Positions 7,814-17,326 of a stretch of DNA of 64,000 bases are shown piece by piece. Every line of letters starts with the position of its first letter. The first letter of the stretch is position 1. The position numbers and the translations under genes were made by a program. The notes beneath the pieces were generated by a model that did not search any database, was not told where the DNA came from, and saw nothing but the letters and a program-made list of their open reading frames with translations. The DNA is taken from the NCBI RefSeq assembly GCF_013401515.1, contig NZ_CP058529.1, positions 1,054,001 to 1,118,000 of the forward strand, in the 5' to 3' direction. The DNA is from Halorarum halophilum (GTDB lineage: Archaea; Halobacteriota; Halobacteria; Halobacteriales; Haloferacaceae).

Positions 7814-9190
7814 ATGTCCGATACGCAACGGGGAGCGTCGGCGGAGGGACCCCGCGGTGAACGGGGACCGACAGCCGACGGCGCCGAACGACTCGCGGAG
7901 GAGTACATCGACCGCGCCGACCCGGACGGGGAGACCGAACGGCACCGGCTCGAGGCCGAGTTCTGGCGGACGCTGTTCGACGGCCTGGTCGCGGAGCTGC
8001 CGGAGAGCGCGCTCGTCGTCGACGGGGGCGGGCGGATCACCCACTGGAATCGGGCCCACGAGGAGATGGTGGGGATCGCCGAGGAGGAGGCCGTCGGCAA
8101 CAACGCCCACGAGGTGCTCGGCACGGAGGGTGCCGAGGAGACGCTCGCCGAGGAGGTCGCGCGGATCGGCGAGACGATCGCCGAGGACGACGTCCGCGAG
8201 ATACCCGGGAGCGACAAGGCGCTCCAGGTGTACGCTGTGCCGCTCCAGGCGCCCGACGGGAGATCGGCGGGGGCGTTCTCCGTCGCCGCGGACGTCACCG
8301 ACCACGTCCGCCGCCAGCGCGACCTCGAACGGCTCCAGACCAGGGTGAGCGGGGAGGTGCACGCTCGAACCGAGGAACTCGCGGAGGCGGTCGACGAGGT
8401 CGCGGCGTTCACCGACGACGCCGACCAGTTCGCCGCCGAGCAGGCCGACCGGATGCGCGAGGTCGCCGACGAGATGACCGCGCAGAGCGCGACGGTCCAG
8501 GAGATCGCGGCGAGCGCCGAGCAGGTGAGCGGGGCGAGCGACCGGACGCGCGCGCTCGTGGACGACGGCGACGACGCCGCGACCGAGGCGAACGAGGCGA
8601 TGGACGGCGTCGACGAGGCGACCGACGAGGTCGCCGCGGCGGTCGACGACCTCACGGACCGCGCCGACGAGGTCGGCGAGGTGGTCGAACTCATCGACGG
8701 CATCGCCGACCAGACGAACATGCTCGCGCTCAACGCCAGCATCGAGGCCGCCCGTGCGGGCGAGGCGGGTGAGGGGTTCGCGGTCGTCGCAGACGAGGTG
8801 AAATCGCTGGCAGAGGAGAGCAGCGACCACGCCGAGCGCATCGAGACCCTCATCGGGGACATGCAGGACCGAAGCCACGAGACGGCCCGCCTGCTCGACG
8901 CGACGACCGACGAGGTGGCGACCGCCATCGACCGGATCGGCGGCGTGACCGAGGCGCTCGCGAGCATCTCGGAGGCGGTCGACGAGACGGCCGGGGGCGC
9001 CGCGCAGGTCGCGGAGGCGACCGACGACCAGGCCGCCTCGGCCGAGGAGGTCGCCGCGATGGTCGAGACGGCCGTCGAGGAGATCGAGACGCTCGAGGGG
9101 CGACTCGACGCGGTCGCCGAGACGGCCGCCGACGGCAGACAGCGGGTCCGCGAGGTCGAGGCGAGCGTCGAGGAACTGCGGGCGGAGTGA
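7814..9190 (+). CDS. soluble halobacterial transducer (PAS plus methyl-accepting signalling domain)
   Basis: A 458-residue chemotaxis-type transducer with no membrane segment. A PAS domain (about residues 55-170, ALVVDGGGRITHWNRAHEEM) follows a short N-terminal helix; the rest is a long coiled-coil signalling domain. The conserved hairpin that contacts CheW/CheA lies near residue 305 ([17 protein letters not shown]). It should sense a cytoplasmic or redox cue and signal to CheA for flagellar control. Neither the ligand nor a PAS cofactor is evident. A TATA box lies 34 bp upstream. A second transducer gene, membrane-bound, follows after a thioesterase gene. Confidence 0.9.
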   Translation: MSDTQRGASAEGPRGERGPTADGAERLAEEYIDRADPDGETERHRLEAEFWRTLFDGLVAELPESALVVDGGGRITHWNRAHEEMVGIAEEEAVGNNAHEVLGTEGAEETLAEEVARIGETIAEDDVREIPGSDKALQVYAVPLQAPDGRSAGAFSVAADVTDHVRRQRDLERLQTRVSGEVHARTEELAEAVDEVAAFTDDADQFAAEQADRMREVADEMTAQSATVQEIAASAEQVSGASDRTRALVDDGDDAATEANEAMDGVDEATDEVAAAVDDLTDRADEVGEVVELIDGIADQTNMLALNASIEAARAGEAGEGFAVVADEVKSLAEESSDHAERIETLIGDMQDRSHETARLLDATTDEVATAIDRIGGVTEALASISEAVDETAGGAAQVAEATDDQAASAEEVAAMVETAVEEIETLEGRLDAVAETAADGRQRVREVEASVEELRAE

Positions 9191-9244
9191 CGTCCGGCAG
9201 CCCGGACCGCCGGGCTTGATATCGTCGCGGACCAACGCCGGCCC

Positions 9245-9739
9245 GTGACCGACGAGAGCGACCGAGACCCCGTGCCGCTCGCGGAGTCGTACACCGAGAT
9301 GACCGAACTCCTCCTGCCGAACGACACCAACAACCTCGGCCGCGCGCTGGGGGGCGCCGTGCTCCACTGGATGGACATCTGCGGCGCCATCGCCGGGATG
9401 CGGTTCGCCTCCCAACAGGTGGTGACGGCGTCGATGGACCACGTGGACTTCATCTCGCCCATCGACCTCGGGGAGGTGGCCGTCGTGGAGGGCTACGTGT
9501 TCAACACCGGCCGGACGAGCGTGGACGTGAAGGTCGACGTGCGGGCGGAGAACCCGCGGACCGGCGAGGAGCGCGAGACCACGTCCTCCTTCTTCACCTT
9601 CGTCGCGCTGGACGGGGACGGTCGACCGACGCCCGTTCCGGAACTGTCGTGTCCCACGGCCGAGGAGGAGGCGCTGCGCGAGGAGGCCGTCGAGGAGCGG
9701 CGGGAGCAGTTGGCGAACGTCGCCGAGCGGTTCGGCTGA
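9245..9739 (+). CDS. hot-dog acyl-CoA thioesterase
   Basis: A 164-residue single hot-dog domain protein of the acyl-CoA thioesterase (YciA/BACH-like) family, which hydrolyses acyl-CoA to free acid and CoA. Family motifs are NNLGRALGGAVLHWMD, with the conserved catalytic-region aspartate, and SMDHVDFISPI near residue 65. The start is GTG at 9245. The gene sits between two transducer genes on the same strand without overlap, so the position alone does not prove a link to taxis. The C-terminal tail is rich in glutamate and arginine. Confidence 0.85.
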   Translation: MTDESDRDPVPLAESYTEMTELLLPNDTNNLGRALGGAVLHWMDICGAIAGMRFASQQVVTASMDHVDFISPIDLGEVAVVEGYVFNTGRTSVDVKVDVRAENPRTGEERETTSSFFTFVALDGDGRPTPVPELSCPTAEEEALREEAVEERREQLANVAERFG

Positions 9740-9801
9740 GCGGGTTGTTCTCACTGCCCACCCCACTGCGAATATCCCGACTGATACGCGGCAGGTTTCT
9801 C

Positions 9802-9808
9802 TTAAATA
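9802..9808 (+). promoter_or_regulatory. TATA box for the membrane transducer gene
   Basis: TTAAATA lies about 28 bp upstream of the ATG at 9833, the position expected for a leaderless haloarchaeal transcript. Confidence 0.6.
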
Positions 9809-9832
9809 CGCACGACCGGAGCGGTGTCGTAG

Positions 9833-12256
9833 ATGGTAGCTCTCCCAGATTCGATACGCGGTTCATACCTGCGGAAGTTCGCGGTGATGACGCTCGCGAC
9901 GCTCGTCGTCGTGGCGGGCGCGGGTGTCGTCCTACAGGGGCAGGTGGCGGCCGACCTCCGCGAGAACACCCACGACCAGTACCGCACGTCGGTCGAACAG
10001 AACGCCGCGGAGGTGAGCGGGTGGGCCGAGATGCACGAGGAGACGGCCCGGTTGCTCTCCGAGCGCGCGGCGAACTACGACGACGTCGAGGTGAAGACGA
10101 TGCTGAGCATGGAGCAGGGACGCCTCCCCGACGACGTCGTCGCGCTCCACTACGTCGACAGTTCGACGATGGAGGTGCTCGAGAGTTCCAGCGAGACGGC
10201 GGTCGGGACGACCCTCGACGTCGAGGCGTGGGAGAACGCCGACGAGGGCGACGCCGGCGGGCTGACGAGCGTCTCGCCCACCGGCGCGATTACCTCCAAG
10301 GCGTACGAGTCCGACGGGCGGACGCTCGTCGCGTTCGGAAGCTGGGTGCCGGGCACGAAGGAGTCGATCGTGGTGACTGTGCGCGCGTCCTCGCAGACGG
10401 ACGTCCTCCTCGGCGGCGACGACGGGACGGTCACCCGGGTCGTCGACCGGCACGACGGGGCGATCCACCTCGCGTCCGACGAGTCGCTCCTCGGCTCGTC
10501 GTACGGGATGGGGCTGGACTCCTCCGCCATGCAGCACGCCGCCGCCGGCGAATCCGGCGCACACGACATGGACGAACGGGGTACCGTGATGGCGTACGCG
10601 CCCGTCGAGGGGACCGACTGGGTCGTCGTCACGACGGTCCCGCAGTCGAAGGCGTACGCGCTGGCGTCGGACGTGCGACGCGACATGTACGTGCTCGTGG
10701 GGCTCGCGATGGCCGGCTTCCTCGTCATCGGCGCCACGATGGGGCGCTCGACCGGCCGGACGCTCAGCGATCTCGCGGATCGGGCGACGGCGCTCGCCCG
10801 CGGCGAGGACGACGACATCGAGCGCACGGACCGCGTCGACGAGGTCGGCCAGGTCCACGACGCCGTCGTGGACGTGAGCGAGTACCTCTCGACCGCGGCG
10901 TCGCAGGCCGACGCGGTGGCCCGAAGCGAGTTCGACGCCGCGGTTCTCGACGAGGACGTCCCCGGGTCGCTGGGCGAATCACTCGCCGCCATGCGCGCCG
11001 ACCTCGACCGCCTCATCACCGAGATGGAGGCGACGACCGAGGAACTCGAACGGAGCGCGGAGTCGTACAGCGCGAAACTGGAGCGGGCCGCCGACGGCGA
11101 CCTGACCGTCCGACTCGCGGAGGACGCCGACAACGAGGCGATGCGCGACGTCGCCACCGCGGTGAACGCCACGCTCGCGGACCTCGAATCGACGGTCGGG
11201 CGGGTGGACACGGTCGCCCACGACGTCGCCGACTCGAGCACCGACGCCCGCGACGGGACGGCGGAGGTCGAGCGCGCGAGCCGGGAGGTGGCCGAGTCGA
11301 CCGAGGAGATCTCCGCCGGGGCGGCCGAGCAGTCCGACCACCTCGCGGAGGTGAGCGGCGAGATGGCGACGCTCTCGGCCGCGGTCGAGGAGGTCGCCGC
11401 GACGGCCGACGAGGTCGCGGAGCAGTCCGAGACCGCGGCACAGACCGGCGAGCGCGGGGTCGCGCTGGCCGACGAGGCGGTCGCCGAGATGGCGGCCATC
11501 GAGGACGCCAGCGAGGAGACCGCGGAGGTCGTCCGCGGGCTGGAGGAGGAGGTCCAGGAGATCGGCGAGATCGTCGAACTCATCGACGGAATCGCGGAGC
11601 AGACGAACACGCTGGCGCTCAACGCGAGCATCGAGGCCGCCCGCGCCGGCGCCGAGGGTGACGGCTTCGCGGTCGTCGCCGACGAGGTGAAGTCGCTGGC
11701 GACGGACACGCGCGAGGCGACGAAGCGGATCTCGAGCCGGATCGAGCGCGTCCAGGCGTCGACTGACGACGCGGTGACGGACATCGAGCGCATGCGCGGG
11801 CGTGTCGAGGACGGTACAGACACGATCGAGGCCGGCCTCGGCTCGATGGGCGAGGTGGTCGACGCGATCGAGCGGGCGAACGACGGCGTCCAGTCCATCA
11901 GCGCCACGGCCGACGACCAGGCGACCTCTGCCGAGGAGGTCGTGGCGATGGCCGACGAGGTAGCGACGGTGAGCGAGCAGACCGCGGCGGAGGCCGGGAA
12001 CGTCTCGGCGGCCGCCGAGGAACAGACCGCCTCGCTGAACCAGGTGAGCTCGGAGGTCTCGCGTCTCTCGGAGCGCGCGGCGGAGCTCATCGACCTCACC
12101 GCCGCGTTCGAGGCGGACGCGTCCGACGCCGATCGGGTCGCTACCGGCGGCCCCGTCGACGGGTCCGGGATCGACGGAACTGACGGGACCGACGGGACCG
12201 AGTCGAGCTTCTCGTTCGACTCCTCCCGGAGCGTCGCGTCCACCGACGACGACTGA
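9833..12256 (+). CDS. membrane-bound halobacterial transducer (methyl-accepting chemotaxis protein)
   Basis: An 807-residue transducer. TM1 spans about residues 16-38, an extracellular Cache-like sensor domain fills about 40-280, TM2 lies near 283-303 ([20 protein letters not shown]), then a HAMP domain, a second HAMP-like unit (about 410-450), and the methyl-accepting coiled-coil domain. The signalling hairpin [18 protein letters not shown] matches that of the soluble transducer upstream. The C-terminal ~50 residues are glycine/aspartate/serine-rich. It should report an extracellular ligand to CheA; the ligand is unknown. A TATA box about 28 bp before the ATG suggests its own leaderless promoter. 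Confidence 0.92.
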   Translation: MVALPDSIRGSYLRKFAVMTLATLVVVAGAGVVLQGQVAADLRENTHDQYRTSVEQNAAEVSGWAEMHEETARLLSERAANYDDVEVKTMLSMEQGRLPDDVVALHYVDSSTMEVLESSSETAVGTTLDVEAWENADEGDAGGLTSVSPTGAITSKAYESDGRTLVAFGSWVPGTKESIVVTVRASSQTDVLLGGDDGTVTRVVDRHDGAIHLASDESLLGSSYGMGLDSSAMQHAAAGESGAHDMDERGTVMAYAPVEGTDWVVVTTVPQSKAYALASDVRRDMYVLVGLAMAGFLVIGATMGRSTGRTLSDLADRATALARGEDDDIERTDRVDEVGQVHDAVVDVSEYLSTAASQADAVARSEFDAAVLDEDVPGSLGESLAAMRADLDRLITEMEATTEELERSAESYSAKLERAADGDLTVRLAEDADNEAMRDVATAVNATLADLESTVGRVDTVAHDVADSSTDARDGTAEVERASREVAESTEEISAGAAEQSDHLAEVSGEMATLSAAVEEVAATADEVAEQSETAAQTGERGVALADEAVAEMAAIEDASEETAEVVRGLEEEVQEIGEIVELIDGIAEQTNTLALNASIEAARAGAEGDGFAVVADEVKSLATDTREATKRISSRIERVQASTDDAVTDIERMRGRVEDGTDTIEAGLGSMGEVVDAIERANDGVQSISATADDQATSAEEVVAMADEVATVSEQTAAEAGNVSAAAEEQTASLNQVSSEVSRLSERAAELIDLTAAFEADASDADRVATGGPVDGSGIDGTDGTDGTESSFSFDSSRSVASTDDD

Positions 12257-12394
12257 CCGACGGAGCGACAAGACCAGAACGGTCACACCGGGTGACCGTC
12301 GGAACCCGTCGACGGCGACGAACCGGGCTGGACGACCGACCGTTGTTTCTTCAACTACTACGCGAACAGGACGCCCGCGTCCGGACGCCTCCCC

Positions 12395-13471
12395 TCATGG
12401 GTCCGGGCGGGCGCCGAGCGTGAGATCGACTGTCGTCTCCGCGCCGTCGCGGATCACGGTGACGGGGATCGTGTCGCCCGGGCTCGTGTCGAGCGCGAGC
12501 ACGTTCGAGAGGTCCGCCATCGTCTCCACTTCGGTACCCCCCATCCCGCGGACGACGTCGCCGCCGGTCGGCACGCTGACGCCGTTCGTGACGGTCGTGT
12601 CCCCTGCCGGTCGGAGGACTCCCTGTGCCGGGCCGTCGGGCAGCACGTCCGCGACGACGACGCCGCCGACGTTCTCGAGGCCGTACGTCTCCGCGACCGC
12701 CGGGGTGACCTCGAGGAGGCTCGTCCCCATGAACGGGTGGTCGTAGCTCCCGTCCTCGGCCAGCGCGGGGACGACGCGCTTCGCGAGCGCCGCCGAGATG
12801 GCGAAGCCGACGTTCTCCCCGCCCGCCGAACTGACGACGCCGACCACGTCGCCCTCGAAGGTGACGAGCGGGCCGCCGCTGTTTCCGGGGTTGAGGGCGG
12901 CGTCGGTCTGGACGGCGTCGGCAATCTGGAAGTCGTTCGGCGCAGGGAGGAGCCGGTCGATACCGCTGACGATGCCCTCGGAGGCCGACCCGGTGAAGCC
13001 GTACGGCGACCCGATCGCGAGCACCGGCGTCCCAACCGGCGGTTCGGGGTCCGTGTCGACGAACGACAGCGGCGTCGCCTCGGAGGGGGTTCCATTCGGT
13101 TCCAGGACCGCGAGGTCGCTGTAGGGGTCCGTCCCGGAGACCGTCGCGTCGCGCCACTCGTTGTCGTCGAACCGGAGTTTCACATCGCTCGCGTTCGCCA
13201 CGACGTGTTCGTTGGTGAGGACGGACCCGTCGGGGCCGACGAAGCCCGAGCCCTGCGAGGCGGGGCCGCTCCGCCCGTAGACGAGCACGCCGACCACAGA
13301 GGGGAGCGTCTCCTGATACACCGTCGTCGTCCCGCCGGCGGGGTCGTCCTGGCCGCCACTCTGGCCGCCTTCGCTCTGCTGTCCGCGGGAGCTTCCGACC
13401 TGCACGCAGCCCGCGAACGCGCCGGCCGCTACGGTCCCGCCACCGGCGAGGACGTCGCGTCGTGTCGGCAT
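12395..13471 (-). CDS. HtrA/DegP-like serine protease, Tat lipoprotein
   Basis: A 358-residue secreted protease. The signal is MPTRRDVLAGG with a twin arginine and lipobox FAGC at C22, so it is probably exported folded by Tat and lipid-anchored. The trypsin-like domain carries H89 (LTNEHVV), D119 (YSDLAVLE) and S198 (NPGNSGGP); a PDZ domain follows at about 250-355 (GVVVADVLPDGPAQG). HtrA-type enzymes degrade misfolded exported proteins. The linker after the lipobox is rich in Gly, Ser and Gln. It is a single gene facing the next plus-strand gene across about 90 bp. Confidence 0.9.
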   Translation of the reverse strand: MPTRRDVLAGGGTVAAGAFAGCVQVGSSRGQQSEGGQSGGQDDPAGGTTTVYQETLPSVVGVLVYGRSGPASQGSGFVGPDGSVLTNEHVVANASDVKLRFDDNEWRDATVSGTDPYSDLAVLEPNGTPSEATPLSFVDTDPEPPVGTPVLAIGSPYGFTGSASEGIVSGIDRLLPAPNDFQIADAVQTDAALNPGNSGGPLVTFEGDVVGVVSSAGGENVGFAISAALAKRVVPALAEDGSYDHPFMGTSLLEVTPAVAETYGLENVGGVVVADVLPDGPAQGVLRPAGDTTVTNGVSVPTGGDVVRGMGGTEVETMADLSNVLALDTSPGDTIPVTVIRDGAETTVDLTLGARPDP

Positions 13472-13560
13472 ACCTAACGTCTGGTGTGCGGTCTGTTAAC
13501 TCCGGCGCCGCCTCCGCCGTCGGCGGCAGGTCTTTGCCCCGCCACGGGGAACGCCCCTGC

Positions 13561-14013
13561 ATGAGCCTCGACGTCGAGCCCCCCGACCCTCCCGAACTGG
13601 ACGCAGTGGACCCGAGCAGCTACGACGACACGGAGGTCGGCGGTGACGACTACCGCCGGGATGAACTGGAGGCGTTCCTCCGCGACGGTGCGTGGGACGA
13701 GGCGTTCGACCAGTGGGCCGCCCACGCCGACCTGAGCGAGGTGGAGTGGGGCGTCGTGACCGACCTCGACCTCGTGTCCCGGTTCGACTTCTTCTGGGAC
13801 GACTTCGCGGACAGGGTCGGGTACCACGCCCCCGGCCTCCCCGAGGACTGGAAGGAACGGGAGCTCCACCCGGCGCTCGACTCGTGGTCGCAGGTGTCGG
13901 CCATCAACGCCGGGCTGACCGAGTTCGGGCAGATCGTCTGCGAGGTACTGAAGGAGGAGTACGTCGATTGGGAGAGCGAGTTCGAGGCGCCCGACGACCT
14001 CCCGGACTTCTGA
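13561..14013 (+). CDS. conserved hypothetical acidic protein (haloarchaeal)
   Basis: A 150-residue soluble protein that I do not recognise as a named family. It begins MSLDVEPPDPPELDAVD and is rich in Asp, Glu and Trp, with a predicted mainly helical core (EAFLRDGAWDEAFDQWA). There is no signal peptide, membrane segment or cysteine cluster. The start at 13561 is chosen because upstream in-frame codons read through the promoter; a CTTTG-type box lies about 29 bp before it. Neighbours do not suggest a role. Confidence 0.7.
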   Translation: MSLDVEPPDPPELDAVDPSSYDDTEVGGDDYRRDELEAFLRDGAWDEAFDQWAAHADLSEVEWGVVTDLDLVSRFDFFWDDFADRVGYHAPGLPEDWKERELHPALDSWSQVSAINAGLTEFGQIVCEVLKEEYVDWESEFEAPDDLPDF

Positions 14014-14026
14014 ACCGCCGGTAGCG

Positions 14027-14032
14027 ATTTAC
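14027..14032 (+). promoter_or_regulatory. TATA-like box for the small zinc-finger gene
   Basis: ATTTAC starts 29 bp before the ATG at 14056, the usual distance for a leaderless haloarchaeal mRNA. It supports the reality of the short gene downstream. Confidence 0.45.
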
Positions 14033-14055
14033 CGCCCCGTGCACACCAGTACCAC

Positions 14056-14190
14056 ATGGTCACGGAGACGGAACGGGACGACATGACGTGGTACCAGTGC
14101 GAGCGGTGCGGACTCCTCCTGGACGACCCCGACGACGCCCGTCAGCACGAGGAGAACTGCGACGCCGAGGAGCCGTCGTACCTCCAGTAG
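14056..14190 (+). CDS. small zinc-finger protein (44 residues)
   Basis: A 44-residue protein, MVTETERDDM then TWYQCERCGLLLDDP. It has a CxxC pair (QCERCG) followed after 13 residues by HxxxxC (RQHEENC), a zinc-finger-like arrangement of C-x2-C-x13-H-x4-C. Such micro zinc proteins are common in haloarchaea and usually of unknown role; nucleic-acid or protein binding is the reasonable guess. A TATA-like box sits about 28 bp upstream. The gene starts 42 bp after the stop of the preceding hypothetical gene. Confidence 0.7.
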   Translation: MVTETERDDMTWYQCERCGLLLDDPDDARQHEENCDAEEPSYLQ

Positions 14191-14247
14191 GTCGGACCCC
14201 GTGGTCCTCGCGGTCGGGCGGACTCGGGGACGTCAGGACCGCGTCCG

Positions 14248-14676
14248 CTACTCCCCTTCCAGCCGGACCGTCATCACGGGGACGTTCGACGTTCGGACGA
14301 CGCGCTCCGTGACGCTCCCGAGCAGGAACCGGTCCAGCCCCCGCCGTCCGTGGGTCGCCATCACGACGAGGTCGATACCGTACTCCTCGGCGTAGTCCAC
14401 GATCGTCTCGCGGGGATCGCCCTGTAGCACCTCGGTCCGGCGGTCCACCGCGGGGTCGAGCGCGGCCGACGTCTCCTCGACGATACCCGTCCCCCTCTCC
14501 GTGAGCACGTCCGTCGTCGTGTCGCCCGCGAGCCTGGTCACGCTGTCCCGGTTCGTGTCGGCGACGAAGAGGACGTGGATCGTCGCGTCGAACGCCATCC
14601 CGATTGCCTCGGCGTGCGCGAGCGCCGTCTCGGTCCCGTCGCTCCCGTCGGTCGGCAGGAGGATCTCATCGTACAT
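14248..14676 (-). CDS. universal stress protein, UspA family
   Basis: A 142-residue single Usp domain beginning YDEILLPTDGSDGTETAL. The C-terminal nucleotide-binding motif is GRRGLDRFLLGSVTERV, with the G-x2-G-x9-G(S) pattern of ATP-binding Usps, and VVMATHG is also conserved. An in-frame start 23 codons upstream adds nothing conserved, so 14676 is used. These proteins bind ATP and modulate stress tolerance; the partner is unknown. The gene is monocistronic, converging on the zinc-finger gene. Confidence 0.9.
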   Translation of the reverse strand: MYDEILLPTDGSDGTETALAHAEAIGMAFDATIHVLFVADTNRDSVTRLAGDTTTDVLTERGTGIVEETSAALDPAVDRRTEVLQGDPRETIVDYAEEYGIDLVVMATHGRRGLDRFLLGSVTERVVRTSNVPVMTVRLEGE

Positions 14677-14772
14677 GGGTCGACCTTGGACCGGCCCGCA
14701 CTTGCCCGCTTCGGCTCTCGGGACGGTGTCGATCGAACGCGTCACCAGGGAGCCGGCGGCGCCGCCCGCGTC

Positions 14773-15006
14773 TCAAAAGTGCTCGTCGGCGAGTCGCTCG
14801 GCGTGGTCCTCCGACTCGGCGGCGATCCACCGGACCTTCGCCGCCTCGCCGTACGCGAGTTCCTCCTTCAACTCGTCCCGGAGAACGCCGACGCCGTAGC
14901 CGAGCGAGTCGCCCTCCTCGTCGCCGAGTTCGTAGACGCCGTAGCGTTCCGGGGCCGCCCCGACTGCACTGCGGTCGAACTTACGCCACTGTCTGCGGAG
15001 GCTCAT
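14773..15006 (-). CDS. conserved hypothetical small protein (77 residues)
   Basis: A 77-residue soluble protein beginning MSLRRQWRKFDRSAVG. The central YGVYELGDEEGDSLGYGVG resembles the first strand and turn of a GIY-YIG-like fold, but the catalytic residues cannot be confirmed, so no activity is assigned. The ATG at 15006 overlaps the stop of the upstream gene as ATGA, so these two hypothetical genes form a translationally coupled pair. Confidence 0.75.
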   Translation of the reverse strand: MSLRRQWRKFDRSAVGAAPERYGVYELGDEEGDSLGYGVGVLRDELKEELAYGEAAKVRWIAAESEDHAERLADEHF

Positions 15007-15506
15007 TCCTCCCCGGCCCCCGCACGTTCCGACGTTCCGTCGTCGTCGGACGCCCCGTCCGGGTCGGAGTCGTCGCCCGCGACGAACTCGTAGCTCTGCT
15101 CGCCCCAGTCGTCCTCGACGAACGCGAACACGCGCCCCCGGGCGACCTCCGGGTCGGCTTCCAGTTCCGTGCGCTGGCCGCCCGGCCGCCGGACGGTGAC
15201 GCCGGGAAACAGCTCCTCCTCCTCGCCCTCGCCGAGGATAACCCGGCCGACGCCGGTGTCCGCGAGGATGTCGTCGTGGGTCTTCAGGTCGTTCACGTAC
15301 AGCAGGACGCCCTCCGTCTCGGTCGGGTCCGTGACGAGGACGTGCGTCTGCTTACCCGGTGGGGTCGTGAGCGACCCCTCGACCGCCCTCGGGACGCCGT
15401 GGTAGAAGGTGACCCTGCCGTCGAGGTACTCGACCTCGACCCCCTCCTCGCGGAGGGCGACCGACACGGTCGCTGGGGCGACGTCGCTCCGGTTCGGCGC
15501 GCTCAT
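15003..15506 (-). CDS. conserved haloarchaeal protein, probably the DUF5796 family
   Basis: A 167-residue protein with a beta-rich N-terminal half (VSVALREEGVEVEYLDGRVT) that contains an FYHGVP motif near residue 34, and an acidic, serine/glycine-rich C-terminal tail from about residue 140. There is no signal peptide or membrane helix. I believe it matches the haloarchaeal family annotated DUF5796, whose function is not known; this is from memory of the family, not from a search. It is the first gene of a two-gene unit with the 77-residue protein. Confidence 0.75.
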   Translation of the reverse strand: MSAPNRSDVAPATVSVALREEGVEVEYLDGRVTFYHGVPRAVEGSLTTPPGKQTHVLVTDPTETEGVLLYVNDLKTHDDILADTGVGRVILGEGEEEELFPGVTVRRPGGQRTELEADPEVARGRVFAFVEDDWGEQSYEFVAGDDSDPDGASDDDGTSERAGAGEE

Positions 15507-15633
15507 ACGCCGACGTTCTCGCGGCGGGGGAATAAGCCCCGCGACAGGCCGGCGTCCCCGTCGGGGCCCCGTCCGAGAGCGCCCTCACGTCAACTCCCGG
15601 AACTTTATCCCCTCCCCCGTCGAGCCGGGAGAC

Positions 15634-16806
15634 ATGACACACGGACGACGTACGCTCCTCCGCGGGTTCGGGTCCGGTCTCCCGGTCCTCTTCGGGGGGT
15701 GTCTCGCCAGCAGGTCGAGCGTCCGGTACCCACCGACGGACGCGGCCGACGCGTCCGGTGCGACCGTCGACGACGCGGGGTACGACGGCGGTCCAGACGA
15801 GGGCCTCCGGGCCGGGGCCGAACCGGAGCCCTCGAACCCAGTGCTGGCCGAGCGGACGCGACGCGTCGACGACGAACTCCGCTGGTTCGCCGAGGCCTAT
15901 CCCGACGCGATCGTCCGCTTCCGGGCGGCGATCCAGCGGTCCGTGCGGGCGACGCGCGCCCTCAGGGACGCCGACGACGTGGGCGAGGGGGACGTCGACG
16001 ACCTCGGGGCGACGTACGCGACCACCTTCGCGGACGCCCGGGAGGCCCTCGACGGGCACTTCCGCGTCGTCGCCGGCATCGAACGGCGCGTCGAGTACCA
16101 CCTCTCGGTCGTCCGCAAGTTCGCCCGGCGGGACGACCGCGACCGGACCGACGAGGAACTCGGCAGGCTGGCGTCGTTCGCAGGCGGCTTCGGGACCTCG
16201 CTGTACGCCGAGCAGTCGCTCTCCCGGAACCCGGTCCAGAACCACCTCGTCCGATTCCTCCGGAACGGCGGGTTCGACGAGGAGCGGACGCTGCTCTGGC
16301 AACTCGCCCGCGACCCGGCCGAAGGGACGCGGTTCGAGACGTACGCCTACGAGGGTCAGCGGAGCCAGTTGTTCCGTCCGCCGGTCACGGGGGAGGACTC
16401 CGCGCGGGTCGACGACTGGTACGGACCGCTCGAGGAACCGACCGACAGGACCGCCGCGGCGACGCTGGCGTTCCACCGGGTCGATCGCTCCGACGGGTCG
16501 ACGTTCCCGACCCGTCGGCCGGAGGTGGCGCCGATCCGGACCGTCCGCCTCCAGCGGTACGCCGACGCCCGGACGGCGGCCGACGCCCTCTCGCGGGTGG
16601 ACTCGCGAGTCGTGCGGGAGGGGAGCTACGACCTCGGCGACACGACGTGGCGGCGGGTGTACTATCGACGCGCCGGCGACGTGACGTACGCCCTCTGCTG
16701 CCGGGCGGGCGAGTTCATCCTCGCGACAGGCGCCGGAGAGACCGCCTGGGAGGAGCGCGTCGACTGGGACCGCACCCACCTGCGGATGTGGCTCGCGGGG
16801 GACTGA
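15634..16806 (+). CDS. Tat-type lipoprotein of unknown function
   Basis: A 390-residue exported protein. The signal MTHGRRTLLRGFGSGLP has a twin arginine, and the lipobox LFGGC puts the lipidated cysteine at C23. The mature part is acidic with a helical central region (about 70-250). I recognise no catalytic motif. A TTTAT box lies about 28 bp upstream of the ATG at 15634. The stop overlaps the start of the next gene (TGATG), and a third exported protein follows, so three genes probably form an envelope-associated unit. Confidence 0.8.
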   Translation: MTHGRRTLLRGFGSGLPVLFGGCLASRSSVRYPPTDAADASGATVDDAGYDGGPDEGLRAGAEPEPSNPVLAERTRRVDDELRWFAEAYPDAIVRFRAAIQRSVRATRALRDADDVGEGDVDDLGATYATTFADAREALDGHFRVVAGIERRVEYHLSVVRKFARRDDRDRTDEELGRLASFAGGFGTSLYAEQSLSRNPVQNHLVRFLRNGGFDEERTLLWQLARDPAEGTRFETYAYEGQRSQLFRPPVTGEDSARVDDWYGPLEEPTDRTAAATLAFHRVDRSDGSTFPTRRPEVAPIRTVRLQRYADARTAADALSRVDSRVVREGSYDLGDTTWRRVYYRRAGDVTYALCCRAGEFILATGAGETAWEERVDWDRTHLRMWLAGD

Positions 16807-17285
16807 TGGACGGAGAGGACGCGCGGGCGCTGTCCGTCGTGGTCGGCTCGTACGGCGCGGTCGGGGTCGGTCTCGCACTCGCAGGGTTCGCGACCGCCGA
16901 CTGGGCCCGGGCGCAGTTCGTTACCGGCGCGAGTGGGGAGGCAGCGGGGACGTTCGGGCCCGTGTTCCTCGCGGCCGCCGCGCTCTCCGTCACCGGTGCG
17001 GCGACGATCGGAACGGTCGTCCTCGGCGGCGTTCTCGGGTCGCTGGTCGGCTCGCGGTACGCGGCGCCCGAACGCGCGCTCGCGGTGACCGCCGGCGGGG
17101 CGTTCGTCGGGTCGGTGCTCGCGGGAACGCTGGCGGTCGCGGGCGTGCTGGCCGGCGTCGGGGGGGACGGCGCGACGCAGGTGTACGCAGCCGAGACGGC
17201 CCTCGTTCCGCTACTCGTCGCGGCGGTGGGTGCCGCGCTCGCAGCGGGCGGGTGCGGCGCGCTCGCGGCCTCGGTGGTTCGATGA
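16806..17285 (+). CDS. small four-helix membrane protein, unknown function
   Basis: A 159-residue integral membrane protein with about four hydrophobic segments (near residues 10-28, 48-72, 92-112 and 128-152), rich in Ala, Gly and Val. No family motif is visible. The ATG at 16806 shares its A with the stop of the upstream lipoprotein gene (TGATG), so translation should be coupled. It is likely a membrane partner of the lipoprotein, an inference from position only. Confidence 0.75.
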   Translation: MDGEDARALSVVVGSYGAVGVGLALAGFATADWARAQFVTGASGEAAGTFGPVFLAAAALSVTGAATIGTVVLGGVLGSLVGSRYAAPERALAVTAGGAFVGSVLAGTLAVAGVLAGVGGDGATQVYAAETALVPLLVAAVGAALAAGGCGALAASVVR

Positions 17286-17292
17286 GACGGGA

Positions 17293-17300
17293 TAAATTTA
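17293..17300 (+). promoter_or_regulatory. TATA box deciding the start of the downstream lipoprotein
   Basis: TAAATTTA within gataaatttatgat ends 27 bp before the GTG at 17327. Other in-frame starts at 17282 and 17300 lie before or inside this box, which makes the GTG the better start for a leaderless transcript. Confidence 0.55.
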
Positions 17301-17326
17301 TGATATCTGGCCGACACGCCGAGGAC

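Noticed and set aside
7423-9766. Two long minus-strand frames opposite the soluble transducer and thioesterase
   Set aside because: Low-complexity Ser/Arg or Arg/Leu composition; the plus strand carries the real PAS, signalling and hot-dog domains.
14604-17285. An 893-codon plus-strand frame running through several genes
   Set aside because: It crosses the starts and stops of UspA, two hypothetical genes and the lipoprotein in wrong frames; only its last part, from 16806, is a real gene.
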